NCBI GenBank assembly: GCA_003134815.1
Contig: PLCO01000057.1
Span: 1-42,381, forward strand
Length of the DNA: 42,381 nt
Source: Acidobacteriaceae bacterium
GTDB lineage: Bacteria; Acidobacteriota; Terriglobia; Terriglobales; Acidobacteriaceae
Reading direction: 5' to 3'
Positions 23,852 to 33,100 of this stretch are shown in pieces. The position numbers were made by a program, and so were the translations under genes. Position 1 is the first letter of the stretch. Each line of letters opens with the position of its first letter. The notes below the pieces were generated by a model. The model had not been told where the DNA came from. It saw nothing but the letters and a program-made list of their open reading frames with translations, and ran no database searches.

Positions 23852-26089
23852 ATGATTCAAGTCGTCTCCTCCGCTCTCTTCGCTCTGTCGTCAGCCACAT
23901 GCGCAGGACTCTCCAGCGCGCAAACCGCGATGCAGCCTCCCGCCCCGGCGCAGAACGCCGTTCCCGCGCAGCGCAGCCGCGCCGCGAACCCGGCCAACGC
24001 AAGCCGCTTGCAGCTCGAACAATATCTTGACGGCCTCGCGACTCAGGACGAAGCCGCCCGGGCAGCCACAGTCGCCGCCATTCACACGCGCGCCCAAGCC
24101 GAGGCGCGCCAGGCCAAAGTGCGTGCGCAGGTTCTTTCTCTCATCGGAGCTCTGCCCCAGCGCACGCCTCTCAATGCAAAGTTTGTCGGCGACGCGCAGG
24201 CCGATGGCTTTCGCATTCGCAAAGTCATCTTTGAAAGCCAGCCCAATTTCTTTGTCACGGCGCTGCTTTATGTTCCCGATGGCGCCGCCGGCAGCGGCAA
24301 GCGCGCAGCCATCATTATCAGCCCGGGCCACGCTCCCAGCGGCAAAGCGGGCGACGCGCCCATCGCCGCGATCTTCGCCAAGAATGGCTTCATCGTGCTC
24401 TCCTACGATCCCATCGGCCAGGGTGAGCGCCTGCAGTATCCCGATCCTGCGAAGCCCGGCGCCTCGCTTGCCGTACGCCCCACCGGCGAACACGGCGAAG
24501 CCAGCGTGCAGCCCATGCTGATCGGCGACACGTTCGCGCGTTACGAAATTTGGGACGCGATGCGCGGCGTTGATCTTCTCGCTTCCCTTCCCGAAGTCGA
24601 TCCGCATCGCATTGGCGCGCTCGGCTGTTCGGGCGGAGGAACGATCACCGCGCTCACCGGCGCACTCGACACGCGCATCGCAACCATCGGCACAGCTTGC
24701 TACATCACTTCGTTCGACGCGCTGCTGCCCGCGCTCGGTCCTCAGGATGCCGAACAGTCCACTCCGCACTTTATCTCTTCAAGCCTCGGCTTCCCCGACT
24801 GGATCGAACTCGCCGCGCCTCGGCCCTACGCCGTCCTCTCCACCTATTCCGACATGTTTCCCTTCGCCGGCGCGCGCTCGACAGTGATTGAAGCGCGCCG
24901 CTTCTACTCTCTCTTCGATCCAGCCAGCGCGGGAACTCCCGTCGGAGGCGCCGCACCCTCCATCCCGCCGACGCCCACCGTTCCTGCGCTCAACACCGAC
25001 ACCACAAATGCCGTCTCGTCGCAGGCACGCCTCCAGTGGATCACTGGACCCGGCGGCCACGGCGCGCTCATGCCGATCATGGGCAACATCGTCAGCTTCT
25101 TCTTGCGCAACCTCGAACCCGGCGCCGACGCTGATCACCCGTTTCTTCCGGCCGGAGAAGGTCCGCGCGCCGCAATGGCCCTGATCGCCTCCGTGCCCAA
25201 AGACGCATTCCAAGTGACGCCGACAGGCCAAGTGGCCACCAGTTATCCCGATTGCGCCACTGTCTACTCGCTGAACAAGAAACGCGCAGCGCGGCTGATT
25301 CCCGCCCATCGTCCTCTGATTGCCTTCGACAAACTCGGCCCAATGATTCGCGAAGCGATCGGTGCCGAGGCAAAGCCCAGCGCATCTAAATTCGATGCGG
25401 CATTTCTGGCTGCCAAATCCGGGCCACTGGATTTTCCAGCTTCCGGCGGCCTGCATCTTGAAGCCGATCTCGCCATTCCCTCTTCGCCGGGCCGTCATCC
25501 GGCCATCCTCATGCTCGTTCCCAACTCGATTCACGGGCAGGACGCAATCGCGCGCGCCAATCAAGCCAAATTCGAATCGCTCGCCGCTCGAGGCAACGTG
25601 GTCCTCGCCCTTACACCCCGTCCATCGCCTCCAGGCACTGACGATATGAAGGCTCCTCTGCTTGGGCCGTTCTATCTGCTCAGCCTGCGTGCCCATCTGG
25701 TCGGGCGGACGCTCGTTGGCCTCCGCGCCGACGACGTGATCCGCGCCGTCGATTATCTCGCTAGCCGCGCCGATGTCGATCCCGCTCACATCTCCGCGCA
25801 CGCAAGCGGCCACCTGGGCCTCGTGCTCCTTCATGCCGGCGTGCTCGATCGAAGAATTCGCGCCATCGAAGTCGACCATGTGCTCTCGAGCTACCGCAGC
25901 CTGGTCGATGCTCCTGTGCCAACTGGCGCGCCAGAAGACGTGATTCCCGGCGTGCTGCTTCACTACGACATTCCCGATCTCGAGCGCGCGCTCGGGGCCC
26001 GCCTCAAAGAAAGCGATCCGCTCAGTGGCACTGATGACCTAAGCCAGGATTCAACCCCGCTCAGCGTGATTAGCGGCGCATCGCCGTGA
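23852..26089 (+). CDS. Exported two-domain alpha/beta hydrolase (acetyl-xylan-esterase-like)
   Basis: This is a 745-residue protein with a plausible signal peptide (residues 1-24, ending SSAQT). The first hydrolase domain (about 90-440) has the oxyanion region IIISPGHAPSGK, GFIVLSYDPIGQGE and the nucleophile elbow GALGCSGGGT with Ser260; the histidine is probably in GPGGHGALMP. A second, shorter alpha/beta domain follows (about 530-715): HPAILMLVPNSIHGQ, then a degenerate elbow in ISAHASGHLGL. Order and motifs are those of acetyl-xylan esterase/glucuronoyl-esterase-like enzymes, but the ester is unknown. The reading could be extended upstream to 23651, antisense to the neighbouring gene; the signal peptide favours 23852. 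Confidence 0.82.
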   Translation: MIQVVSSALFALSSATCAGLSSAQTAMQPPAPAQNAVPAQRSRAANPANASRLQLEQYLDGLATQDEAARAATVAAIHTRAQAEARQAKVRAQVLSLIGALPQRTPLNAKFVGDAQADGFRIRKVIFESQPNFFVTALLYVPDGAAGSGKRAAIIISPGHAPSGKAGDAPIAAIFAKNGFIVLSYDPIGQGERLQYPDPAKPGASLAVRPTGEHGEASVQPMLIGDTFARYEIWDAMRGVDLLASLPEVDPHRIGALGCSGGGTITALTGALDTRIATIGTACYITSFDALLPALGPQDAEQSTPHFISSSLGFPDWIELAAPRPYAVLSTYSDMFPFAGARSTVIEARRFYSLFDPASAGTPVGGAAPSIPPTPTVPALNTDTTNAVSSQARLQWITGPGGHGALMPIMGNIVSFFLRNLEPGADADHPFLPAGEGPRAAMALIASVPKDAFQVTPTGQVATSYPDCATVYSLNKKRAARLIPAHRPLIAFDKLGPMIREAIGAEAKPSASKFDAAFLAAKSGPLDFPASGGLHLEADLAIPSSPGRHPAILMLVPNSIHGQDAIARANQAKFESLAARGNVVLALTPRPSPPGTDDMKAPLLGPFYLLSLRAHLVGRTLVGLRADDVIRAVDYLASRADVDPAHISAHASGHLGLVLLHAGVLDRRIRAIEVDHVLSSYRSLVDAPVPTGAPEDVIPGVLLHYDIPDLERALGARLKESDPLSGTDDLSQDSTPLSVISGASP

Positions 26090-26200
26090 GGAGATGAACC
26101 AACGCAGCTGGCCGGAACGAACCAAGGAAATCGTTATCGTCTCGTCCGTCGAGGACCATTGATCTTGGCCGGTAAATCAAACATTTCAAGATATTTAAGC

Positions 26201-26206
26201 TATAAT
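26201..26206 (+). promoter_or_regulatory. -10 element before the SDR gene
   Basis: A perfect TATAAT stands in an AT-rich island (26170-26270). No clear -35 is found at the usual distance. It predicts a leader of about 110 bases that contains the operator-like site at 26244-26262. No gene is seen in 26090-26323. Confidence 0.4.
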
Positions 26207-26243
26207 TCGAATTCAGAGCAGGCCTTCGAAATTGCCCTGCATT

Positions 26244-26262
26244 TTGCCAAAATTTAGTTGCC
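26244..26262 (-). promoter_or_regulatory. Operator-like site A, shared with 29939-29957
   Basis: On the minus strand the site reads GGCAACTAAATTTTGGCAA. It matches site B (GCCAACTAAATTTGGCAAC) in the core CAACTAAATTT-GGCAA with one extra T. It lies downstream of the predicted -10 of the SDR gene, where a bound repressor could block elongation. Confidence 0.55.
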
Positions 26263-26323
26263 ATAATCGACCGCGGCCTTCTTCTGTTCTTTATGCGGCC
26301 TGATCCATGAGAGTATCTTTTCG

Positions 26324-27100
26324 ATGCGCCAATCCTTATTTGATTTAACTGGCAGAGTCGCCGTAGTCGCCGGTGGAACCACCGGCCTGGGCCGCGCCAT
26401 GGCCCTTGGCCTCGCCGCTGCTGGAGCCGATGTGGTCTCCAGTGCGCGCCGCCCGCAGGAAGTTGCGAACGCCGCCGCGGAGATCGAAGCCCTGGGTCGC
26501 CGCTCTTTGCGCGTGGTAAGTGACGTACTCGACCGCTCTTCAATTCAGGCGCTGCATGATGCAGTGGTCGCGGAGTTCGGCAAGATCGACATTCTGGTAA
26601 ACGCCGCCGGCATCACCTGGAAATCCCCGGCGCTGCAGACCACCGAATCCGATTGGTCGCGCATCATCGAAACCAATCTAACCGGCACGCTTCGCGCTTG
26701 CCAGATCTTCGCCGCAACCATGGCGCGCGCCGGCTACGGACGCATCATCAACGTCGCCTCTCTGGGTTCGTTTGTAGCATTTCGCGGAGTCGCGCCCTAC
26801 TCAGCCAGCAAGGCAGCTGTGGTCTCGCTAACCCGCACCCTCGCCATCGAGCTGGCGCCCAGCGGAGTCAACGTGAACGCCATTGCGCCCGGCGTCTTTT
26901 CCACGGAATTGAATCGTGCGCTTGTGCAGGGAACAGAGCGCGGTCAGGAGTTGCTGATGCGCACTCCCATGCACCGCTTTGGGCAGGCGGATGAGCTGGC
27001 CGGAGCGACTATCTTCCTGGCTTCAGAAGCTGCTTCGTTTGTAACCGGCGAAGTCATCGCTGTCGACGGCGGATTCCTGGCGAGTGGCGTGAATCAATAG
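26324..27100 (+). CDS. SDR-family oxidoreductase
   Basis: This is a classical short-chain dehydrogenase of 258 residues. The NAD(P) motif is GGTTGLGRAMALG (17-29), NAAG is at 93-96, and the catalytic tetrad is Asn118, Ser146, Tyr159 and Lys163 (YSASK). The ending FVTGEVIAVDGGFLASG is typical. The start FDLTGRVAVVAGGTTGLG and the length resemble gluconate 5-dehydrogenase and 2-dehydro-3-deoxygluconate dehydrogenase (KduD) types, so a sugar-acid substrate is plausible in this context. The residue after the second strand (SARRP) suggests NADP preference. Convergent with the Gfo/Idh/MocA gene. Confidence 0.9.
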   Translation: MRQSLFDLTGRVAVVAGGTTGLGRAMALGLAAAGADVVSSARRPQEVANAAAEIEALGRRSLRVVSDVLDRSSIQALHDAVVAEFGKIDILVNAAGITWKSPALQTTESDWSRIIETNLTGTLRACQIFAATMARAGYGRIINVASLGSFVAFRGVAPYSASKAAVVSLTRTLAIELAPSGVNVNAIAPGVFSTELNRALVQGTERGQELLMRTPMHRFGQADELAGATIFLASEAASFVTGEVIAVDGGFLASGVNQ

Positions 27101-27156
27101 GTTAAGCCGATGCGCTTCCCTTCCGCCCTCGCCGCGCAATTAAACCAGCTCCATTG

Positions 27157-28182
27157 CTACGGCACAAACGGCGCGATTTGCACTTTTCGTCCTTCAGCGC
27201 ACGATGTGTAGATGCTCTTCACCAATTGCAACGCGCGGTATCCATCAACTCCGGACGACGCGGGCGGTCTGCCTGTCTTGCATGCCTCGGCGAAGTCGGC
27301 GAGTTGCCGCTCAAAAGGAGTGAGTGAAATCGCCATCGGGTCCGATGCACCCGACTTGGCCTTATGCGAAATCGGCGCCGGCTCGCCTTCATCGTCGCGT
27401 ACGTCCCACGTCGTCAATTGATCGCCGGTCACAATTGCGCTTCCCTTCGTTCCATGAATCTCGATCCGCTCCGGGTAGCCGGGCCACAGCGCCGTCGCGG
27501 CCTGAATCACGCCCGTTGCGCCCGATGCGTAATGAAGCACCGCATTCACCAGGTCCTCCGATTCAATCTTGTGCGTGGCGCCAAGATGCCAGAATCCAAA
27601 CACCTCATCGACCGCGCCGATCAGGTGCAACAGCACGTCCACCTGGTGAATGCCCTGGCCGATCAGCGCGCCGCCGCCTTCGCCGGCCCAGCTTCCCTTC
27701 ACCGGTCGCGCATAATACTCATCCGTCCGGTGCCACTTCACATATGCATCGGCCTCGAGGATTCGGCCCAGCCTTCCCGCTGCGATTGCGCGCTTCAGGA
27801 ACAGCGTCGAGTCGTCGAAGCGATGTTGGCTCACTGCGCCCAGTTGGATCCCCGCCTCGCGCGCCACTTCGATCATCCGCGCCGCGGTCTTCAGGTCCAC
27901 GGCCATCGGCTTTTCTACAAGCACATGCTTATGCGCGTTCGCGCCCAGTTCCACCGCTGCCAGCCTGTAGCCGGGAAAGGTACAAACATCAATAAAATCC
28001 ACGTCCGCAATTTGGCAAAGTTGCTCCGGCGAGGCGAAAAACTGCGCGCCCCACGCGTCGGCAAATTTGCGCCCGCGCGCTTCAGTCCGATCAGTCACAG
28101 CTGCGATCTCGCAGCCAATATTCCTGTAGGCTTGCGCGTGCTTGCCCGCGATTCCGCTGGCGCCGATAAATCCAACTCTCAT
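27157..28182 (-). CDS. Gfo/Idh/MocA-family oxidoreductase
   Basis: This is a 341-residue NAD(P)-dependent sugar dehydrogenase. The N-terminal Rossmann motif is GFIGASGIAGKHAQAY, and the EKP motif (Glu90-Lys91-Pro92) in HVLVEKPMAVD supplies the catalytic lysine. The second domain has GGALIGQGIHQVDVLLHLIG with the conserved histidine. I placed the start at the ATG at 28182, which gives the family N-terminus MRVGFIG and has GGGAG about 11 bases upstream; an ATG at 28221 would add 13 residues. It follows the ROK gene with a gap of 56 bases, so the regulator and enzyme are probably one unit. The sugar is not known. Confidence 0.9.
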   Translation of the reverse strand: MRVGFIGASGIAGKHAQAYRNIGCEIAAVTDRTEARGRKFADAWGAQFFASPEQLCQIADVDFIDVCTFPGYRLAAVELGANAHKHVLVEKPMAVDLKTAARMIEVAREAGIQLGAVSQHRFDDSTLFLKRAIAAGRLGRILEADAYVKWHRTDEYYARPVKGSWAGEGGGALIGQGIHQVDVLLHLIGAVDEVFGFWHLGATHKIESEDLVNAVLHYASGATGVIQAATALWPGYPERIEIHGTKGSAIVTGDQLTTWDVRDDEGEPAPISHKAKSGASDPMAISLTPFERQLADFAEACKTGRPPASSGVDGYRALQLVKSIYTSCAEGRKVQIAPFVP

Positions 28183-28238
28183 GTTTGGTTTGTCTCCCGC
28201 CGCGTTCCCGCACATCATCATACGGGCCGCGAAGGATT

Positions 28239-29510
28239 CTATGCGTGTGCCGGGACAAGTTTGGGACTGGTTCGCTCGCTTCCTGGTTCATGGCGCGAAG
28301 CGTAGTCCACCTGCCGGAAGAGTACCTTATGCAGGACCAGCGCAGCAGCGCCGCGCAACCGAGCTGCATCGCCATCCATGGCCGCCACCACGCGCGGAGT
28401 TTGCGGCGTAATTGATTTTGCAATCAATTGGCTCTCCAGCAAGGGGCGGATGCGCTGCCACAGCGCCGTGCAATCGCCCACGATAATGATCACCTCGGGC
28501 GCCAGCCCGGCCGTCAGCATGGCCAAACCACGCGCCAGGTAGGCCATCATCTTGTCGATCGAGCGCAGCGCGCGGATGTCTCCCTTTAACGCAAGATCGA
28601 GCAGTTCCTGAAACGAAGTCAGCGTGCTTTCCGGGGCCAGCTCCTGGAAGTAGCGTACCCCGGCGCGGTTCGACGCGAATGTCTCCCAGCAACCCACGCT
28701 GCCGCAGCCGCAAACTGGGCCGGTCTCTTCAATCGGCATATGGCCAAATTCGCCCGCCATGTCATCCCTGCCCCGCGCAATTCGCCCGTCGACCAGCAAT
28801 CCCGTGCCGATTCCCTCTGCGACCGCCACCACCAGCATGTTCGACGTGTCGTTGAAATTGCCGAACCAGCGTTCCGATAGCAGGCACGCGTTAGCCGCAT
28901 TCTCCATTTCGATGGGGGTATTCAGAACCCTCTGCAGCTCCTCGTAGAGGTAAAGATCGATTTGGCCCCACGGCGCATTCGGCGAAAAGACGAGGCGATG
29001 CGTTCTCTGGTCAACGCGCCCAGAGACGCTTACGCCAAGGCCCTGAAACACGCGGTCGCCGTAAGTAGCGCGCAGCGATCGCGCCGCCTCCGCCATATGC
29101 GCAATGGCCCTTCTGGCTTCCTCGGGCGTGGAACCGGCCTTGATGTCGAAAGCGACTGCTTCCCGACCCAGAATCTTGCCGTTGATGTCGACGACGGCCA
29201 GATTGGCCTTCCCCGGCCGCAGATCGATGGCCAGCGTAACGTGCTGGTCATTGAGCGTCACATAGGTTGGCCGGCGGCCCCGCGGCAACCTTCCCATACT
29301 GCCCGGCACCACCCATCCCTCGTCCATGAGCTGGCTGATGATGACCGAAACGGTGCTGGGTTGCAGTCCCGTCAAACGCGCCAGGTCAGCCCGGCTCACC
29401 GGCTGATGGATGTGAATCGCATGCAGAAGAATGTCGCGATTGATCTCGCGCGCAGTCTCGCTGGAAGCGACGGCGCGGCGCGGTCGAACGGGTTTATCGG
29501 TTGTGTGCAT
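28239..29510 (-). CDS. ROK-family transcriptional repressor
   Basis: This is a 423-residue NagC/XylR-type regulator. A winged HTH is at residues 22-70 (REINRDILLHAIHIHQPVSRADLARLTGLQ, PSTVSVIISQL, in two parts). The ROK sugar-binding domain follows, with VVAVAEGIGTGLLVDG and the zinc motif GHMPIEETGPVCGCGSVGC (His257, Cys267, Cys269, Cys274). In ROK kinases the catalytic Asp lies in an NDAN motif; here it reads ENAANACL, so kinase activity is unlikely and the protein is a regulator only. It is transcribed with the Gfo/Idh/MocA gene and divergently from the TonB-dependent receptor. Sites 26244-26262 and 29939-29957 are candidate targets. Effector: probably a sugar or sugar phosphate. Confidence 0.92.
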   Translation of the reverse strand: MHTTDKPVRPRRAVASSETAREINRDILLHAIHIHQPVSRADLARLTGLQPSTVSVIISQLMDEGWVVPGSMGRLPRGRRPTYVTLNDQHVTLAIDLRPGKANLAVVDINGKILGREAVAFDIKAGSTPEEARRAIAHMAEAARSLRATYGDRVFQGLGVSVSGRVDQRTHRLVFSPNAPWGQIDLYLYEELQRVLNTPIEMENAANACLLSERWFGNFNDTSNMLVVAVAEGIGTGLLVDGRIARGRDDMAGEFGHMPIEETGPVCGCGSVGCWETFASNRAGVRYFQELAPESTLTSFQELLDLALKGDIRALRSIDKMMAYLARGLAMLTAGLAPEVIIIVGDCTALWQRIRPLLESQLIAKSITPQTPRVVAAMDGDAARLRGAAALVLHKVLFRQVDYASRHEPGSERTSPKLVPAHA

Positions 29511-29639
29511 GGCTCGTGGCTCTCGTCATCTCCAGGGCCCGGCATCTTCGGCCCATGGCCCCTTGTGGCGCACCGAACTTACAGCGCCCGCACTCCCGCA
29601 ATCACTATATCCGAGGCGGCGCAGTTCCATAGCGATTTC

Positions 29640-29671
29640 GCAATCTAACGCACTCGAAGGTGCGATTGCGC
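29640..29671. repeat. Imperfect hairpin with one bulge
   Basis: CGCAAT and CGCAC on the left pair with GTGCG and ATTGCG on the right, giving an 11-bp stem with a CTAA bulge on the left and the loop TCGAAG. It could be an RNA structure in the ROK leader or a protein site. Confidence 0.5.
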
Positions 29672-29709
29672 CTGGCGGAGACCTTCCAGAGTAATGCTCA
29701 ATCATGATC

Positions 29710-29738
29710 GCTGCCCCATCCGGCAGCAGGCCTGCCGG
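29710..29738. repeat. Two overlapping, mutually exclusive hairpins
   Basis: GCTGCC/GGCAGC (29710-29715 with 29722-29727) and CCGGCAG/CTGCCGG (29720-29726 with 29732-29738) share the same central bases, so only one can form at a time. A G-run follows on the plus strand. Confidence 0.5.
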
Positions 29739-29901
29739 GGGGGCGGCGGCTCGCCATTTTTGATTCGACTGTTGCACAAAAGCGATTTTCCTCAAGACTT
29801 GACTCTCCCATGGCGACCCCGGGGGGAGCACCTCCAAATGGGCAAGTCGTTTGAGGGATGCTCCGCTTTGTGAAGTTCTTGATCGCAAAGTGTTTCTTCT
29901 C

Positions 29902-29931
29902 TTGACAAAGCTCATTTCAGCTTCATATACT
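29902..29931 (+). promoter_or_regulatory. Sigma-70-type promoter of the TonB-dependent receptor gene
   Basis: TTGACA (29902-29907), an 18-base spacer and TATACT (29926-29931) form the best promoter in the window. The predicted start point, about 29938, touches operator-like site B. Confidence 0.7.
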
Positions 29932-29938
29932 TCGCGAC

Positions 29939-29957
29939 GCCAACTAAATTTGGCAAC
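29939..29957 (+). promoter_or_regulatory. Operator-like site B at the receptor transcription start
   Basis: GCCAACTAAATTTGGCAAC contains the inverted repeat GCCAA-CTAAAT-TTGGC and matches site A at 26244-26262. Its position at +1 to +20 of the predicted promoter is that of a repressor operator. Confidence 0.6.
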
Positions 29958-30101
29958 TGCGCGTCGTCCCGGTTTTTTTGCGTAGCCCATCGTCCGTGCC
30001 GTCGAGTGTTCACAACAATGCGGCGGAACCCCAGCGGACGGGTCGGGCTAAGGGTCAAGGGACAGATCTGCAGGTGATCTCACTTACTTTGGAGGCAGCA
30101 T

Positions 30102-33100
30102 ATGACAGGGTGGAAATCACTACATGAAGCAGGAAAACGGCTTCGTATGAATTCAAATACTCTTTCCAAGTTGTTGATGATTCCATGTGTCGCGCTGTCG
30201 ATTCTCGCACTGGTGCTCATTGCCAGCCCCTCGGCCCGCGCGCAGGGCGGTGGCAACGTCGCCATTACTGGAACTGTGTCTGATCCTTCCGGAGCGGTGA
30301 TCGCCGGAGCCAAGGTGACGGTGACCCAGCTGAGTACCTCTCTCGTCCACACTGACACTACGAACAGCAGCGGCTTGTTCACCTTTCCCTCACTGCCCGC
30401 ATCCACCTATTCAGTGGCGGTGGAGACGCCGGGATTCAAAAAGTGGTCACAGACTGTCGTAATGTTGGCTGACCAGGTCCGCAACATGGACATCCGCATG
30501 GAAGTCGGCGCGCAGACCCAACAGGTCACGGTGGAGACATCGGCTGTACAGGTTAACACCGTGAATCCGACACTGGGCCAGGTGATTGAGCAATCGCGAT
30601 TGGTCGACATTCCCCTGAACGGAAGAAATGCTGCCGACCTTACGCTGATGGTGCCCGGCGCCATATCGGCAAATGCGAACAATGCCGGCGCATTGCAGGG
30701 CGATACAAAGCAGATTCCGGGCGCCGACGCGATTGCGGTGAACGGCGCCAGACCGGATCAGATCGCCTACAACCTCGACGGTGGCAACAACGAAGACCTG
30801 ATGAGCAACGTCAACGATCCTTTCCCTATGCCTGACGTGCTCCAGGAGTTCAGCGTTCAGACCAACAGCTTCGACGCGCAGTATGGCGCCAATGCGGGCG
30901 CAGTTGTGAACGTCGTCACCAAGTCCGGTACCAACCAGTGGCATGGGGGGCTATTCGAGTTTGTTCGCAACCGGGCCTTCAATGGCACAAACTACTTTGC
31001 CACTGCCAAGGATCCGCTGAAGCGCAACCAGTTCGGCGCAACCCTGGGCGGTCCCATACACAAGGACACGACCTTTATGGAGTTCGGGTGGCAGAAAACC
31101 ATCCTGCGCGACATCAACAATGCGACCAACGCGGTTATCCCAACCGCGGCGAACGTGACTGGCGACTTCTCCAACTATCTGACCGTCGGCCCCACCAATC
31201 CCCTCTCGGGCGGCAAGACCGTAGTACTCCAGAACCCCTGGTACCGCCAGGCGCTTACCAATAACACCAACAACATCGCGAGCCTGCTTGACCCGGTGGC
31301 CGTCGCCATGACCAAGCTGCTGCCGATTTCTTCGGCCTCTTCGAGCGGCTTTGTTACCTACGGCACCCCGCTCAAGGAGAACTTTGACGAATACCTTGCA
31401 CGCGTGGATCAGGTTTTCCACGGCCAGAACCGCCTTTTCGGTCGCGCCTACTTCGACAAGTACGTACACGCGCCCACCTATGATGGCAAAGACATCCTCA
31501 CCGATGGCCCTGGCTCGTCCATTACCTTTTTCAATATCGCGGTTGGTTACACATGGGTCATTTCGCCCTCGATCGTCAATAACACCATCATTGACGCCAT
31601 CCGGTCGAATTCCGACCGCGGGCAGCAGGGCGGCCCTGGCGGCACGGTTCCGGATATGAAGACCTTCGGATCGCAGGATTACCAGTTGCCCACAGCGCAA
31701 AGCGGCATCCGCAGCTTCGCCGTCTCCGGCGACTTCACGCTCGGCAACTTCACTGACGCGCATTTCATCCGCAACACCGGTGACCTTCGCGATGTGCTGA
31801 GCTGGACCAAGGGCAAGCATCAAATGACTTTCGGCGCAGATCTGGAGATGGATCAGTCGAACATTCGCAACACCGACCTCCTAAACGGAAGCTGGAGCAT
31901 GAACAACGACAACTCTGGCTTGGCGATGGCGAACTTCATGATGGGATACCAGAATGCGTTCAGCCAGACCTCGGGAAATTACTCCGACTCGCGCGAGAAC
32001 CCTCTCGGGTTCTTCGCGCAGGACACCTGGAAGATGACGCATCGACTCACAATGACTCTGGGCGTCCGCTATGAGCCTCAGCAGGTGATGAAGGAGATCC
32101 GCGGCCGCATCCAGCAGTTCCGTCCCGATGCGCAGGCTGCCGGCATCCATTCGTCCATCATTCCCAGCGCGCCTGCCGGCTTGTTCTTCATCGGAGACAC
32201 ATACAACAACATGGGCGTTCCTGATCGCGGAGAGACCGGCGACTTCAACAATATCGGACCCCGCGTTGGCATTGCCTGGGATCCAACCGGAACAGGAAAG
32301 ATGTCGATCCGCGCAGGCGGTGGGTTGTTCTATGAATCCCGTCTGCCAGGATTGTTTCTCAACGATGCCTCTATTTCCTCACCCTTCAGCCTGCGCATCG
32401 ACCTCATCGACTGCACCTCCAACACCGCCTGTCCCTCCGGAACCCTATCCTCGACGATTGGGGGCCCCAACACCGGCCTCGTTAATCCGCTGGCGAGCAA
32501 TCCCAATTTCACCAATGGTTTCCCGCAGCGGTTTACTCTCTCGCAAGCGCCCAAGAACGCGACGTTTGTCGCCAACCCCGCGCTTTTCAGCTTGCAGCCC
32601 GGCGTATCGTGGCACACGCCGGAAGTGTACGACTATAACGTAACCTACGAATATCAGTTGCGCTCCGATACGGTGCTGCACGCCTCCTATGTCGGAACGC
32701 GCGGTACCCACCTTCGGCAGGACCAAAATCTGAATCCGGGCATCTTCGGCAATGGCGCTACGGAGCAGCTATCGCGCCCCTACCAACCGTTTACTTTTAT
32801 TTACGAAAATCGCAACACCGGCGGCAACCGCTACGACGGTGTGCAATTCGATCTCGAAAAGCGGCCGGCGGGCGGCAGCGGCATTCTGAGCCAGATCACG
32901 CTGCTGGCCAATTACACCTATTCGAAGGTGACGGATTACGGCTTGGCGGAAAACGGCGGCATTACGGATATCGGTTCGAGCGCCGGTTCCAATATGTCGT
33001 TCTACAACTCCGGTCAGCATAACTTCGAGACTGGCCCTGCCACCTTCGACCACGCCAACCGCTTCGTGCTTTCGTATGTTTGGGATCTTCCCAAACTGAC

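Larger units (their letters stand above)
29511..30101. other. Divergent regulatory region between ROK gene and receptor gene
   Basis: This 591-base stretch contains no gene I can support. It holds an imperfect hairpin (29640-29671), two mutually exclusive hairpins (29710-29738), the receptor promoter (29902-29931), operator-like site B (29939-29957) and a leader of about 160 bases ending in a GGAGG ribosome site. A weak TATAGT is visible on the minus strand near 29607-29612 for the ROK gene. Confidence 0.7.

Noticed and set aside
27364..28305. 313-codon plus-strand frame opposite the Gfo/Idh/MocA gene
   Set aside because: Antisense shadow without recognisable motifs.
29526..29990. 154-codon minus-strand frame in the ROK-receptor gap
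   Set aside because: It runs across the receptor promoter and operator, has no ribosome site and no family pattern.
30951..31823. Long minus-strand frames inside the TonB-dependent receptor (also 32769-33686)
   Set aside because: Antisense to a complete receptor gene with its own promoter and terminator; translations are Val/Gly/Arg-rich and match no family.
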